DNA from: Flavobacterium proteolyticum
GTDB lineage: Bacteria > Bacteroidota > Bacteroidia > Flavobacteriales > Flavobacteriaceae
Direction: 5' to 3'
Assembly: GCF_015223105.1 (NCBI RefSeq)
Contig: NZ_JADFTZ010000004.1
Location: 62,001 to 126,000, forward strand
Length of the DNA stretch: 64,000 nt
Positions 1 through 8,943 of the stretch are shown piece after piece; position 1 is the first letter of the stretch, and each line of letters opens with the position of its first letter. The position numbers and the translations under genes are program-made. The notes under the pieces were generated by a model. That model saw only the letters and a list, made by a program, of their open reading frames with translations. It searched no databases and was not told where the DNA came from.

Positions 1-477
1 CAATTCAATTCGGAAGAAGAAGCTTTTGCTTTTGAAGCAAGAAGAATTGATTATTTAAAAGTGCCTGGAAAAGTAATGGGCAAACATCAAGGCGCTCATT
101 ATTTTACAAAAGGGCAACGCAAAGGTTTAAATGTTGGAGGAACAAAAGAACCGCTTTTCATTATAGAAACTGATGTAGAAAAGAATATCGTATATACTGG
201 ACAAGGCAATCAACATCCCGGATTATTTAAAAAAGCATTGTTTATTGCAAATGATGAAATTCACTGGATAAGAGAAGATTTAGCTTTGAAAGAGGGTGAA
301 AAAATGGAAGTAATGGCAAGAATTCGTTACCGCCAACCTTTGCAAAAAGCAACTTTACATCAATTCAAAGAGGGGATATATGTAGTGTTTGAAAATCCAC
401 AATCAGCTATAACAGAAGGACAATTCGTGGCTTGGCATCATGACGATGAAGTTTTAGGAAGCGGAGTTATTGCATAA
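1..477 (+). CDS. mnmA: tRNA 2-thiouridylase MnmA, C-terminal part (5' end outside window)
   Basis: The reading frame is already open at base 1, so only the C-terminal 158 residues are present. MnmA (TrmU) activates U34 of tRNA-Lys, Glu and Gln with ATP and transfers sulfur to make 2-thiouridine in the cytoplasm. The visible part contains the family motif [17 protein letters not shown], followed by the C-terminal beta-barrel with [13 protein letters not shown] and IRYRQPL, and ends with [19 protein letters not shown], which is typical of the family. The N-terminal PP-loop and catalytic cysteines lie upstream of the window and cannot be checked. The GTG at 61 is an internal codon, not a start. 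Confidence 0.93.
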   Translation, partial: QFNSEEEAFAFEARRIDYLKVPGKVMGKHQGAHYFTKGQRKGLNVGGTKEPLFIIETDVEKNIVYTGQGNQHPGLFKKALFIANDEIHWIREDLALKEGEKMEVMARIRYRQPLQKATLHQFKEGIYVVFENPQSAITEGQFVAWHHDDEVLGSGVIA

Positions 478-535
478 AACAATTGTAGTTTCTTCAATAA
501 AAATGAGTAAATTTGATTTAATAAACCCATGTTAT

Positions 536-2152
536 ATGAAGAAACTACTACTTTTTACATTATTGGTTTTTAATTTTGGCTTTTCTCAAGAAGACGCTTG
601 GGTGTATTTTAATGATAAACCTGATGCCACTTATTATTTAGCGAATCCTTTACAAATGTTATCTCAAAGAGCATTAGACAGAAGAACTTCTCAAGGAATT
701 ATTTTGGATAATACCGATGTTCCTATTGCTCAAACGTATATAGACCAAGTTACTGCTTCAACTGGAATTACAGTTATGGCTAAATCAAAATGGTTAAATG
801 CACTTCATGTTAGAGGAACTCAAGTGGATATTCAATTACTAACTAATTTGCCTTTTGTAAATCATATTCAGTTCGCAAATGCTAGTTTGAATTCTAGACA
901 TTCTAATACGATTCAAAAAACTACAGTAATACAACCTGTAAACAAACAATTAGAAGTTTTAACCGATTTTAACTACGGAGGTTCATCGAATCAAATTCAA
1001 ATGTTAAATGGTCATTTTTTGCACCAACAAAATTATACGGGTCAAGGTAAGATGGTAGCTATTATGGATGCAGGTTTTCCTGGAGTAAATTCTGCAAGTC
1101 CATTCCAAAGATTACGTGATAATAATTTAATTTTAGGAGGTTATAATTTTCCAGACAGAAATACCTCTATTTATACAAGAAATTCTCATGGAACATCAGT
1201 ATTGTCTTGCATGGCGGGATATGTTGATAATCAATTAGTAGGTACTGCTCCAGATGCACAATATTACTTATTCATAACTGAAGATGCAAATTCTGAAAAT
1301 CCAGTAGAGGAATCGTATTGGGTAGAAGCAGCAGAAATGGCAGATAGTTTAGGAGTTGATGTAATTAATACTTCATTAGGTTATTTTGAATACGATAATC
1401 CAAATTATACCTATTCGTATTCAGATATGAACGGTATTAAAACATTTGCAGCAAGAGGTGCTGACAAAGCTTTTTCTAAAGGAATGATTTGCGTTACAAG
1501 CGCTGGGAATTCAGGAAATTCAGCAAATCCACATATAGCAACACCAGCTGATGCAATTACAACATTAACGGTTGGTGCTGTAGATGCAACTGAAAATTAT
1601 GTTTCTTTTAGTTCTATTGGACCATCATTTGATGGAAGAGTTAAACCCGATGTTTGCGCAAAAGGTGCTGGTTCAACCGTTAGTAATTCTTCAGGAAGTA
1701 TAACAACTGCTAATGGAACTTCTTTTTCTAGTCCTATTTTAGCCGGAATGGTAACTACCTTTTGGTCGGCTGTTCCAAATATGACAAATGCTCAAATCGT
1801 TCAATTTGTAAAACAATCGGCTGATTTGTATAATAATCCAACCATATATAAAGGATATGGTGTGCCCGATTTTCAATTGGCTTTAACCAATGCTTTATCA
1901 GCAAACAATTTTGAAAATGATATTATATTATTGTATCCAAATCCAGTTCAAGATAAAGTAACTATTGTTTTTTCAGATACCAATTTTTCTGGAAATCTTA
2001 TTTTATTTAATAATATTGGACAACAAGTAGGATTTTTTGAGATTACTGAAACAAATGCATCCGTTAATTTAGAAAATTTGGCATCAGGTTTGTATTTTTA
2101 CCAATTAAAAACAGCAAATAAAACAACTCAAGGAAAATTATTAAAATTATAA
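536..2152 (+). CDS. Secreted subtilisin-like serine protease (S8) with T9SS sorting domain
   Basis: Predicted 538-residue secreted peptidase. The ATG at 536 is preferred over an in-frame upstream codon because it begins a clear signal peptide (MKKLLLFTLLVFNFGFSQ). The subtilase catalytic residues are visible: Asp178 in VAIMDAGFPG, His218 in NSHGTSVLS, oxyanion Asn325 in SAGNSGN and Ser396 in GTSFSSPILAG. From about residue 466 the type A sorting domain starts at LYPNPVQ and ends in KLLKL, which in this phylum directs export across the outer membrane by the type IX system. The stop overlaps the next start by one base (TAATG), so the two are probably co-transcribed. Substrate unknown. Confidence 0.9.
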   Translation: MKKLLLFTLLVFNFGFSQEDAWVYFNDKPDATYYLANPLQMLSQRALDRRTSQGIILDNTDVPIAQTYIDQVTASTGITVMAKSKWLNALHVRGTQVDIQLLTNLPFVNHIQFANASLNSRHSNTIQKTTVIQPVNKQLEVLTDFNYGGSSNQIQMLNGHFLHQQNYTGQGKMVAIMDAGFPGVNSASPFQRLRDNNLILGGYNFPDRNTSIYTRNSHGTSVLSCMAGYVDNQLVGTAPDAQYYLFITEDANSENPVEESYWVEAAEMADSLGVDVINTSLGYFEYDNPNYTYSYSDMNGIKTFAARGADKAFSKGMICVTSAGNSGNSANPHIATPADAITTLTVGAVDATENYVSFSSIGPSFDGRVKPDVCAKGAGSTVSNSSGSITTANGTSFSSPILAGMVTTFWSAVPNMTNAQIVQFVKQSADLYNNPTIYKGYGVPDFQLALTNALSANNFENDIILLYPNPVQDKVTIVFSDTNFSGNLILFNNIGQQVGFFEITETNASVNLENLASGLYFYQLKTANKTTQGKLLKL

Positions 2153-3096
2153 TGAATAAAATTACCCAACTCTTCAATATAAAATATCCAATTATCCAAG
2201 GCGGAATGATTTGGAACAGTGGATACAAATTAGCGAGTGCCGTGAGTAATGCGGGCGGCTTAGGATTAATTGGAGCAGGATCAATGTATCCAGAAGTGTT
2301 AAGAGAGCACATCCAAAAATGCAAAAAAGCTACCGATAAACCTTTTGGAGTAAATGTTCCAATGTTATATCCAAACATTGAAGAAATCATGCAAATTTTA
2401 AAAGAAGAAGGCGTAAAAATTGTTTTTACATCGGCAGGAAATCCAAAAACTTGGACTCCGTTTTTAAAAGAAAATGGCATAACAGTTGTACATGTAGTTA
2501 GTAGTTCTAAATTCGCATTAAAAGCACAAGAAGCTGGAGTAGATGCAGTAGTTGCAGAAGGTTTTGAAGCCGGCGGACACAACGGGCGAGAGGAAACGAC
2601 AACGTTAACCTTAATTCCAATGGTGCGCGAACAAATTTCAATTCCATTAATTGCTGCAGGAGGAATCGCAACAGGTAGAGGAATGCTAGCTGCCATGACT
2701 TTAGGAGCAGACGGCGTTCAAATGGGAAGTCGTTTTGCTGCTTCAACTGAAAGTTCTGCACATGATGAATTCAAAAGAACAATTGTGGAAACAGGAGAAG
2801 GTGATACGCAATTAACATTAAAAGAATTAGCTCCGGTTCGACTAATCAAAAATAAATTCTATAATGATGTTCAAGAATTGTACGCTAAATGTCCATCAAA
2901 AGAAGATTTAGAAGCATTATTAGGAAAAAGAAGAGCAAAAAGAGGTATGTTTGAAGGTGATTTAGTGGAAGGCGAATTAGAAATTGGTCAAATTGCGGGA
3001 TTAATTCACGATATTTTGCCTGTTGAAACTATTGTTGATAATATCATTACCGAATTTAACATTGCTAAAAAAGAGGTAGCTACCTTTGAATTTTAA
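2152..3096 (+). CDS. FMN-dependent FabK / nitronate monooxygenase family oxidoreductase
   Basis: A 314-residue TIM-barrel flavoprotein. The N-terminus (YPIIQGGMIW), the FGVNVPML segment, the AGGIATGRG phosphate-binding loop and EGFEAGGHNGRE are family hallmarks. They resemble the enoyl-ACP reductase FabK more than classical nitronate monooxygenases; the His of GGHNG corresponds to the catalytic His region of FabK. It could reduce enoyl-ACP in fatty-acid synthesis or oxidise nitronates, and sequence alone does not decide. A FabV-type reductase is also encoded in this window at 27193, so FabK activity would be redundant. It overlaps the upstream protease gene by one base. Confidence 0.8.
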   Translation: MNKITQLFNIKYPIIQGGMIWNSGYKLASAVSNAGGLGLIGAGSMYPEVLREHIQKCKKATDKPFGVNVPMLYPNIEEIMQILKEEGVKIVFTSAGNPKTWTPFLKENGITVVHVVSSSKFALKAQEAGVDAVVAEGFEAGGHNGREETTTLTLIPMVREQISIPLIAAGGIATGRGMLAAMTLGADGVQMGSRFAASTESSAHDEFKRTIVETGEGDTQLTLKELAPVRLIKNKFYNDVQELYAKCPSKEDLEALLGKRRAKRGMFEGDLVEGELEIGQIAGLIHDILPVETIVDNIITEFNIAKKEVATFEF

Positions 3097-3109
3097 AAAA
3101 AACATCGAA

Positions 3110-3538
3110 ATGAAAAGTTTAAAATATATACTAATTTTTTTGTTTTTTGCATCGGCAACGACTTATGCTCAAAAATATAATTTCAAAACTTCTGGTTATA
3201 TGGTAAGCCAGAAAGATAATAAGGGAAATTGGAGCGATTGGTCTAAATTGCAAAAATCAGAGATGACGGTGCTGTTAGATATGGAAAGTCACCGAATTGT
3301 GGTTTATTCAGAAGTACTTCAGCTGTTTTCTATTATGAAATATGGAAACCAAGAAACGATTGGTGATGACGATGTGGTTAAATTCAATTGTGTGGATAAC
3401 AATGGTGTAGAATGCGTTTTAGCTATTTACACCAGAAAGAAACAAGGTGGTAGAAATCAATTATACATTACATACGAAGATATGATTATTGCTTACAATA
3501 TGACAGTTCTTGAAGATAAGCCCGCAAAGAAGAAATAA
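3110..3538 (+). CDS. Small secreted hypothetical protein
   Basis: A 142-residue protein with a strong signal peptide (MKSLKYILIFLFFASATTYAQ). The ATG at 3110 is chosen because upstream in-frame codons overlap the previous gene and would place charged residues ahead of the signal. The mature part is beta-rich and basic, with the phrases NWSDWSKLQKSEMTVLLDM and YITYEDMIIAYNM. I do not recognise a family; similar short exported proteins are common in Flavobacteriaceae. It lies 13 bases after the oxidoreductase gene and is followed by a terminator, so it ends that transcription unit. Confidence 0.75.
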   Translation: MKSLKYILIFLFFASATTYAQKYNFKTSGYMVSQKDNKGNWSDWSKLQKSEMTVLLDMESHRIVVYSEVLQLFSIMKYGNQETIGDDDVVKFNCVDNNGVECVLAIYTRKKQGGRNQLYITYEDMIIAYNMTVLEDKPAKKK

Positions 3539-3553
3539 TTCTAAACTATATTT

Positions 3554-3594
3554 AAAATGACTTTTTATTGAATGTAATAGAAAGTCATTTTTGT
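3554..3594 (+). terminator. Rho-independent terminator after 3110-3538
   Basis: An 11-bp stem, AAAATGACTTT (3554-3564) pairing with AAAGTCATTTT (3581-3591), with a 16-base loop and a T-rich tail. It separates the protease/oxidoreductase/hypothetical unit from pafA. Confidence 0.75.
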
Positions 3595-3625
3595 ATTTAT
3601 TAACATTCCATTTACATCAAAAACG

Positions 3626-3633
3626 TACTTTTG
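3626..3633 (+). promoter_or_regulatory. Promoter -7 box of pafA
   Basis: TACTTTTG matches the Bacteroidota -7 consensus TAnnTTTG, 17 bases before the pafA ATG and just after a terminator. No strong TTG element is evident at the usual distance. Confidence 0.6.
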
Positions 3634-3650
3634 TATAAAATAGTTTTAAA

Positions 3651-5261
3651 ATGAAAAAAGCCTTAGCCTTGTTAGTCGTTCTAGTTTCTTTTATAGGAAC
3701 TGCGCAAGACAAACCAAAATTAGTTGTTGGAATCGTTGTTGATCAAATGAAAATGGAATATTTATACCGTTTCTCAAACGACTTTTCAGAAAATGGTTTC
3801 AAACGATTAATGAATCAAGGCTACACGTTTCATAACACGCATTACAACTATATGCCAACATACACCGCGCCTGGACATGCTTCAATTTATACAGGAACTA
3901 CACCAGCTGTTCACGGAATTGTAGGTAACGAATGGTTCAATAAAGCGACTGGAAAAGAAATTTATTGTACCGATGATGCAACGGTTTCAACAATTGGAGA
4001 TAATTCAGAGAAAGAAGGGAAAATGTCGCCAAGAAACTTGCAAAGTTCTACCATTACTGACGAATTGAAACTTTCAACTAATTTCAAAGGAAAAGTTATC
4101 GGAATCAGTATCAAAGATAGAGGAGCTATTTTGCCAGCTGGACATTTTGCAGATTGGGCTTTTTGGTACAGTAAAACTGGAGCTTTTATTTCGAGTACGT
4201 ATTACGGAGAAAAACTTCCAGATTGGGCAACGCAATTCAATGCGGAGAAAAATTATTTGAAATATGTAACCAAAGGTTGGGATTTATTAAAACCAAAAGA
4301 AACGTACAACGAAAGTTTAACTGATAACAATCCATACGAAGGGAAATTGTATAAAAAAGCGCCGTTTATGCCTTACAATTTGCAAGATATGTATGATGCA
4401 AACGATGCTGGAATTCTTCGTTCAACACCTTTTGGAAATAATTTATTAGCCGATTTTGCAAAAAAAGCCATCGAAAGCGAAAATTTAGGAAAGGATAATA
4501 TTACCGATTTCTTAGCAGTAAGTTTCTCTTCAACTGATTACATCGGACACGTTTTAGGTCCACGTTCGATTGAATTACAAGACACGTATTTGCGTTTGGA
4601 CGAAACGATTGCTGATTTCTTGACTTACTTAGACAAAACGGTTGGAAAAGGAAATTACTTGGTTTTCTTAACGGCAGATCACGCTGGAGCGGAAAATGTA
4701 ACGTATTTGAAAGACAATAAATACAAAGTTGATAACATCAATTATAAAAACATCCAGAAAGACTTAAAAGAGTTTTCAGAAACTACTTTTGGAGAAAACT
4801 TGGTATTGGATTACTCGAATTATAACGTGTTTTTTGATAAAGCAAAAGTAAAAGCAAAAGGCTTGAATTTACAAGAAGTAAAACAAACCTTCAAAGATTA
4901 TTTACACAAACAAGACTACATCAAACGTGTTTATACTGAAGAAGAAATCACCAACGGAAATCCAAGCGATTATTATTTAGATTTCATTACAAAAGGTTAC
5001 GACCCAACCCAAAACGGAGAACTCATTATGATTTTTAAACCAGGTTATGTAGAATATTCTTCAACCGGAACAACTCATGGTTCGCCTTATTCTTATGATA
5101 CTCATGTTCCCTTAATTTTCTTTGGTTGGAACATCAAAAAAGGACTAACCCACGATAGAAAAGAAATCACACAAATTGCTCCAACTGTTACCCAAATGTT
5201 AAAAATTACCATGCCAAATAGTTCTGGTGGTAAAGTTTTGTTGGAGGTTTTAGAAAAATAA
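3651..5261 (+). CDS. pafA: PafA-type alkaline phosphatase (type I phosphodiesterase/nucleotide pyrophosphatase fold)
   Basis: A 536-residue secreted phosphate monoesterase with signal peptide MKKALALLVVLVSFIGTAQ. It strongly resembles the well-studied PafA of Elizabethkingia/Chryseobacterium. The key residues fall at a constant offset of 7 from that enzyme: nucleophile Thr72 (PTYTAPGH), Asn93 (GNEW), Lys155 and Arg157 (IKDRGAILPAGH). Metal-binding segments VVDQM, SSTDYIGH, TADHAG and TTHGSPYSYDTHVP are present. It should release inorganic phosphate from organic phosphoesters in the periplasm or outside the cell. It is transcribed alone between two terminators. No phosphate-regulator site could be recognised. 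Confidence 0.92.
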   Translation: MKKALALLVVLVSFIGTAQDKPKLVVGIVVDQMKMEYLYRFSNDFSENGFKRLMNQGYTFHNTHYNYMPTYTAPGHASIYTGTTPAVHGIVGNEWFNKATGKEIYCTDDATVSTIGDNSEKEGKMSPRNLQSSTITDELKLSTNFKGKVIGISIKDRGAILPAGHFADWAFWYSKTGAFISSTYYGEKLPDWATQFNAEKNYLKYVTKGWDLLKPKETYNESLTDNNPYEGKLYKKAPFMPYNLQDMYDANDAGILRSTPFGNNLLADFAKKAIESENLGKDNITDFLAVSFSSTDYIGHVLGPRSIELQDTYLRLDETIADFLTYLDKTVGKGNYLVFLTADHAGAENVTYLKDNKYKVDNINYKNIQKDLKEFSETTFGENLVLDYSNYNVFFDKAKVKAKGLNLQEVKQTFKDYLHKQDYIKRVYTEEEITNGNPSDYYLDFITKGYDPTQNGELIMIFKPGYVEYSSTGTTHGSPYSYDTHVPLIFFGWNIKKGLTHDRKEITQIAPTVTQMLKITMPNSSGGKVLLEVLEK

Positions 5262-5264
5262 CAC

Positions 5265-5297
5265 AAAAGCATCAAACTAAAAATTTGATGCTTTTTT
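5265..5297. terminator. Bidirectional terminator between pafA and lysA
   Basis: A 12-bp perfect stem, AAAAGCATCAAA (5265-5276) with TTTGATGCTTTT (5284-5295), and a 7-base loop. T-runs occur on both strands, so it can serve the two converging genes. Confidence 0.85.
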
Positions 5298-5321
5298 ATT
5301 CGTGCTAATTCGTGAAATTCG
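5298..5321. repeat. Short AATTCGTG-type repeat
   Basis: Two direct copies of ATTCGTG (bases 5298 onward, in the context CTAATTCGTGAAATTCG) lie between the terminator and the lysA stop codon. A looser GTAATTCGTAATT tract occurs at 57555-57580. It looks like the low-complexity spacer repeats common in Flavobacterium genomes; no function is evident. Confidence 0.4.
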
Positions 5322-5323
5322 AG

Positions 5324-6529
5324 TTATACCTCAATCATTACTTGATTTTTCAAAATATCATCAAACGTTTCGCGTTCTCTGATTAAGTGTCCTTTTCCGT
5401 CTTTCCATAGCACTTCTGCTGGTTTTAGTCGTGAGTTGTAGTTAGATGCCATTGAAAAGCAATAAGCGCCTGCGTTTCTAAAGCATAATATATCACCTTC
5501 GTGAATTTCAGTAATTCTTCGATTGCTAGCAAAAGTGTCGGTTTCGCAGATATAACCTACTACCGAGTAGTAACGCTCTTTTCCTTTTGGATTGGATATA
5601 TTTTCAATATGATGTTGCGCACCATATAACATTGGACGTATCAAATGATTGAATCCTGAATCAATTCCAGCAAAAACAGTTGAAGTAGTTTGTTTTACTA
5701 CATTTACTTTCGCTAAGAAATAACCAGCTTCGCTTACCAAGAATTTTCCAGGTTCAAAAGCTAAAGTTAACGGGCGACCATATTCTTTTTCGAAAGCTAA
5801 AAAGCGTTTTGTTAATTTTCTTCCAAATTCTTCTACATTGGTTTCGATATCCCCTTTTTTATATGGTACTTTAAATCCACTTCCAAAATCGATAAAATCT
5901 AACGCTGGGAAATTTTTAGCTGTTTCGAATAGGATTTCAGCTGCATATAAAAACACTTCTACATCTAAAATATCCGAACCCGTATGCATGTGAATGCCAT
6001 TGATGTGCATTTTTGTATTTTCAATAATTCTCAAAATATGAGGCAATTGATGAATTGAAATCCCGAATTTACTATCAATATGTCCTACAGAAATATTAGC
6101 ATTTCCACCTGCCATTACATGCGGATTAATTCGAATACAAACAGGAACATTCGGATGTTTCGTTCCAAATTGCTCTAAAATCGATAAATTATCAATGTTA
6201 ATTTGCACACCTAATTGCGCTACTTCTTCAATTTCTTCCATCGAAACACCATTTGGAGTGTAAATGATATCTTTCGGCTCAACTCCTGCATGTAATCCCA
6301 ATTGCACTTCTTGTAAAGAAACCGTATCCAATCCAGAACCCAAGCTTTTTAAGTATTTCAAAACAGAAACATTCGACAATGCTTTAACGGCATAATGCAC
6401 CTTAAAACGTTCTACTTTGCTAAATGCATTTTGTAATCGGTTGTATTGAAAGGCAATTTTTTCCGCATCGTAAACATATAACGGACTCCCAAATTCTGTT
6501 GCTAATTGTTGTAATACTTCTGGTTTCAT
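5324..6529 (-). CDS. lysA: Diaminopimelate decarboxylase
   Basis: About 401 residues; the last step of lysine synthesis, decarboxylating meso-diaminopimelate with PLP. It has the fold-type III barrel: the PLP lysine in HYAVKALSN, substrate/PLP segments HMHTGSDIL, DFGSGFKVPY and EPGKFLVSEAG, and the C-terminal CETDTFASNR and NAGAYCFSM motifs, where the Cys and Tyr complete the active site of the dimer partner. The ATG at 6529 is preferred over a TTG at 6577, because that TTG is the -33 element of a good promoter and would not be transcribed. dapA of the same pathway is at 21241 in this window. Confidence 0.93.
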   Translation of the reverse strand: MKPEVLQQLATEFGSPLYVYDAEKIAFQYNRLQNAFSKVERFKVHYAVKALSNVSVLKYLKSLGSGLDTVSLQEVQLGLHAGVEPKDIIYTPNGVSMEEIEEVAQLGVQINIDNLSILEQFGTKHPNVPVCIRINPHVMAGGNANISVGHIDSKFGISIHQLPHILRIIENTKMHINGIHMHTGSDILDVEVFLYAAEILFETAKNFPALDFIDFGSGFKVPYKKGDIETNVEEFGRKLTKRFLAFEKEYGRPLTLAFEPGKFLVSEAGYFLAKVNVVKQTTSTVFAGIDSGFNHLIRPMLYGAQHHIENISNPKGKERYYSVVGYICETDTFASNRRITEIHEGDILCFRNAGAYCFSMASNYNSRLKPAEVLWKDGKGHLIRERETFDDILKNQVMIEV

Positions 6530-6547
6530 TTTTGATTTAATTTGATG

Positions 6548-6577
6548 CAAAATTAATTCAATATTTACTTTATGCAA
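6548..6577 (-). promoter_or_regulatory. Promoter of lysA
   Basis: On the minus strand, TTG (6577-6575), 19 bases, then TAATTTTG (6555-6548): an excellent Bacteroidota promoter. It lies 19-48 bases upstream of the ATG at 6529 and rules out the upstream TTG as a start codon. Confidence 0.75.
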
Positions 6578-6722
6578 TTTTTAAAACAATTATTAACAAA
6601 ATGTAACAAAATGTTTTATTTGTAACATTTGTGTTTTTTTGAAGTTGCAGTTTTAATAGGATTATGTATATCAAATTCCCAAATTAAACGAAAAAAAGTT
6701 AGTCCATTAAAAATTACTTTGC

Positions 6723-6730
6723 TATTTTTG
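6723..6730 (+). promoter_or_regulatory. Promoter -7 box of sucC
   Basis: TATTTTTG fits TAnnTTTG and lies 36 bases before the sucC ATG. A weak TTAG at about 6699 could serve as the -33 element. Confidence 0.5.
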
Positions 6731-6766
6731 TGGCACTTTTTTAAACAAGATAAACGCATAACAATT

Positions 6767-7960
6767 ATGAACATACACGAATATCAGGGTAAAGAAATCC
6801 TAGCTAGTTATGGAGTACGTGTTCAACGTGGTATTGTTGCAAACAATCCAGTTGAGGCGGTAGCTGCAGCAAAACAATTAACTGCTGAAACAGGTACAAG
6901 TTGGTACGTAGTAAAAGCACAAATCCATGCTGGAGGTAGAGGAAAAGGTGGAGGAGTTAAGTTAGCTAAAAACTTAGACCAAGTAACTGAAATTTCTGAG
7001 CAAATCATCGGAATGCAGTTAATTACACCACAAACTCCACCAGAAGGAAAAACAGTTCACAAAGTATTAATTGCTGAGGACGTTTATTATCCTGGTGAAA
7101 GCGAAACTTCTGAATTCTATGTTTCTGTATTATTAAACAGAGCAACAGGACGTAACATGATTATGTATTCTACTGAAGGTGGAATGGATATCGAAGAAGT
7201 TGCTGAGCACACACCACACTTAATTTTCACAGAAGAAATTGATCCTGCTTACGGATTACAAGGTTTCCAAGCTAGAAAAATTGCTTTCAATTTAGGTTTA
7301 TCTGGAGAAGCTTTCAAAGAAATGGTGAAATTTATCGATGCTTTATATAAAGCGTATATCGGTTCTGATTCATCAATGTTTGAAATCAACCCTGTATTAA
7401 AAACATCTGACAATAAAATCTTAGCAGTTGATGCTAAAGTAAATATCGACGATAACGCTTTATTCAGACAAGCAAAATATGCTGAAATGAGAGACGTTAG
7501 AGAAGAAAATCCAATCGAAGTGGAAGCTAAAGAAGTAGGATTAAACTACGTTGACTTAGATGGAACTGTAGGTTGTATGGTAAACGGAGCTGGTTTAGCA
7601 ATGGCTACTATGGACTTAATTAAGTATGCAGGTTTTGAGCCAGCTAACTTCTTAGACGTAGGTGGAACTGCTGATGCGAAACGTGTGGAAACTGCTTTCC
7701 GTATCATCTTAAAAGATCCAAACGTAAAAGCTATTTTAATTAACATTTTTGGTGGAATCGTTCGTTGTGACCGTGTTGCTCAAGGTGTTGTTGATGCTTA
7801 CAAAAACATGGGTGACGCTATTAAAGTGCCAATCATCGTTCGTTTACAAGGAACAAATGCAGAAATCGCTAAAGAATTAATCGATAATTCTGGTATGCCA
7901 ATTTTATCTGCAGTACAATTCCAAGAAGCAGCTGACCAAGTAAAAGCAGCTTTATCTTAA
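6767..7960 (+). CDS. sucC: Succinyl-CoA synthetase (ADP-forming) beta subunit
   Basis: A 397-residue cytoplasmic TCA-cycle enzyme subunit that, with SucD, converts succinyl-CoA and ADP/GDP to succinate, CoA and ATP/GTP. The start at 6767 gives the standard N-terminus [17 protein letters not shown]; the frame is open further upstream but that part is not conserved and lies before the promoter. It has the ATP-grasp region ([17 protein letters not shown], about residues 45-61), the metal-binding FEINPVL, and the C-terminal CoA-ligase domain with [12 protein letters not shown] and [10 protein letters not shown]. SucD is not adjacent, unlike the sucCD operon of many bacteria. A terminator follows. 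Confidence 0.95.
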   Translation: MNIHEYQGKEILASYGVRVQRGIVANNPVEAVAAAKQLTAETGTSWYVVKAQIHAGGRGKGGGVKLAKNLDQVTEISEQIIGMQLITPQTPPEGKTVHKVLIAEDVYYPGESETSEFYVSVLLNRATGRNMIMYSTEGGMDIEEVAEHTPHLIFTEEIDPAYGLQGFQARKIAFNLGLSGEAFKEMVKFIDALYKAYIGSDSSMFEINPVLKTSDNKILAVDAKVNIDDNALFRQAKYAEMRDVREENPIEVEAKEVGLNYVDLDGTVGCMVNGAGLAMATMDLIKYAGFEPANFLDVGGTADAKRVETAFRIILKDPNVKAILINIFGGIVRCDRVAQGVVDAYKNMGDAIKVPIIVRLQGTNAEIAKELIDNSGMPILSAVQFQEAADQVKAALS

Positions 7961-7985
7961 TCGAATTTAAAATTCAATCATAAAG

Positions 7986-8018
7986 AAACTCTCAGATTTA
8001 TCTGGGAGTTTTTTGTTT
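7986..8018 (+). terminator. Terminator after sucC
   Basis: AACTCTCAGA and TCTGGGAGTT form a stem (one G-T pair) with a TTTA loop, followed by TTTTTGTTTTT. Confidence 0.85.
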
Positions 8019-8082
8019 TTAAGAGCTCAATATTTTTTAAACTTCAAAGGATTTCTTACATTAGCAATTCAATTAATAAATC

Positions 8083-8940
8083 ATGATTTCAGAAGCGCAA
8101 TTTCAAAAAGAATTAGAATTAATCATTAGCAATGCCATTCGCGAAGATGTTGGAGATGGCGACCATAGTTCGTTAGCTTGTATTCCAGTTTCAGCACAAG
8201 GAAAAGCGAAGTTATTAGTTAAAGATGAAGGGATTATCGCAGGAGTAGAATTCGCTAAAATGATTTTTCATTATGTAGATAAAGACATGAAAGTGGAAAC
8301 TTTTATCAATGATGGTGAAAGAGTGAAACATGGTGATGTTGTTTTTCACGTTTCTGGAAGTTCACAATCTATTTTGAAAGCCGAACGTTTGGTTTTGAAT
8401 TCAATGCAACGCATGAGCGCCATCGCAACGAAAACCAAAATGTTTGTTGATTTACTAGAAGGAACACAAACTAAAATTTTAGATACTAGAAAAACCACAC
8501 CAGGAATTCGTGCTATTGAAAAATGGGCAGTAAAAATTGGTGGTGGTGAAAATCATCGTTTTGCGTTGTATGACATGATTATGTTGAAAGACAATCACAA
8601 CGATTTTGCTGGAGGAATTCCGCAAGCGATTGCAAAGACTAAGCAATATTTAATCGATAATAATAAAGATTTAAAAATCATTGTTGAAGCCAGAAATTTA
8701 GACGAAGTGCAACAAATTTTAGATGCTGGCGGCGTTTACCGAATTTTATTAGACAATTTCGATTACGAAACTACGAAGAAAGCGGTAGCCATGATTGGAA
8801 ATCAATCTTTGACAGAATCGTCAGGAAATATCAATGAAAAAACCATTCGTCATTATGCTGAATGTGGCGTCAATTATATTTCTTCAGGTGCTTTAACACA
8901 TTCAGTTTACAATATGGATTTAAGCCTAAAAGCAATATAA
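8083..8940 (+). CDS. nadC: Nicotinate-nucleotide pyrophosphorylase (carboxylating)
   Basis: A 285-residue quinolinate phosphoribosyltransferase: quinolinate plus PRPP gives nicotinate mononucleotide, CO2 and PPi in de novo NAD synthesis. The family motifs are clear: REDVGDGDHSS at the N-terminus, ILDTRKTTPG and KWAVKIGGGENHRFALYD in the PRPP/quinolinate site, MLKDNH, and the barrel-closing VEARNLDE, LLDNFDY and YISSGALTHS. Length is normal. It is followed after three bases by the YihY membrane protein, so the two probably share a transcript. nadA and nadB are not in the window. Confidence 0.95.
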   Translation: MISEAQFQKELELIISNAIREDVGDGDHSSLACIPVSAQGKAKLLVKDEGIIAGVEFAKMIFHYVDKDMKVETFINDGERVKHGDVVFHVSGSSQSILKAERLVLNSMQRMSAIATKTKMFVDLLEGTQTKILDTRKTTPGIRAIEKWAVKIGGGENHRFALYDMIMLKDNHNDFAGGIPQAIAKTKQYLIDNNKDLKIIVEARNLDEVQQILDAGGVYRILLDNFDYETTKKAVAMIGNQSLTESSGNINEKTIRHYAECGVNYISSGALTHSVYNMDLSLKAI

Positions 8941-8943
8941 TGT

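Noticed and set aside
2064..2696. 210-residue minus-strand open frame
   Set aside because: It lies opposite the protease 3' end and the FabK-like gene, both clearly real; the product has no coherent features.
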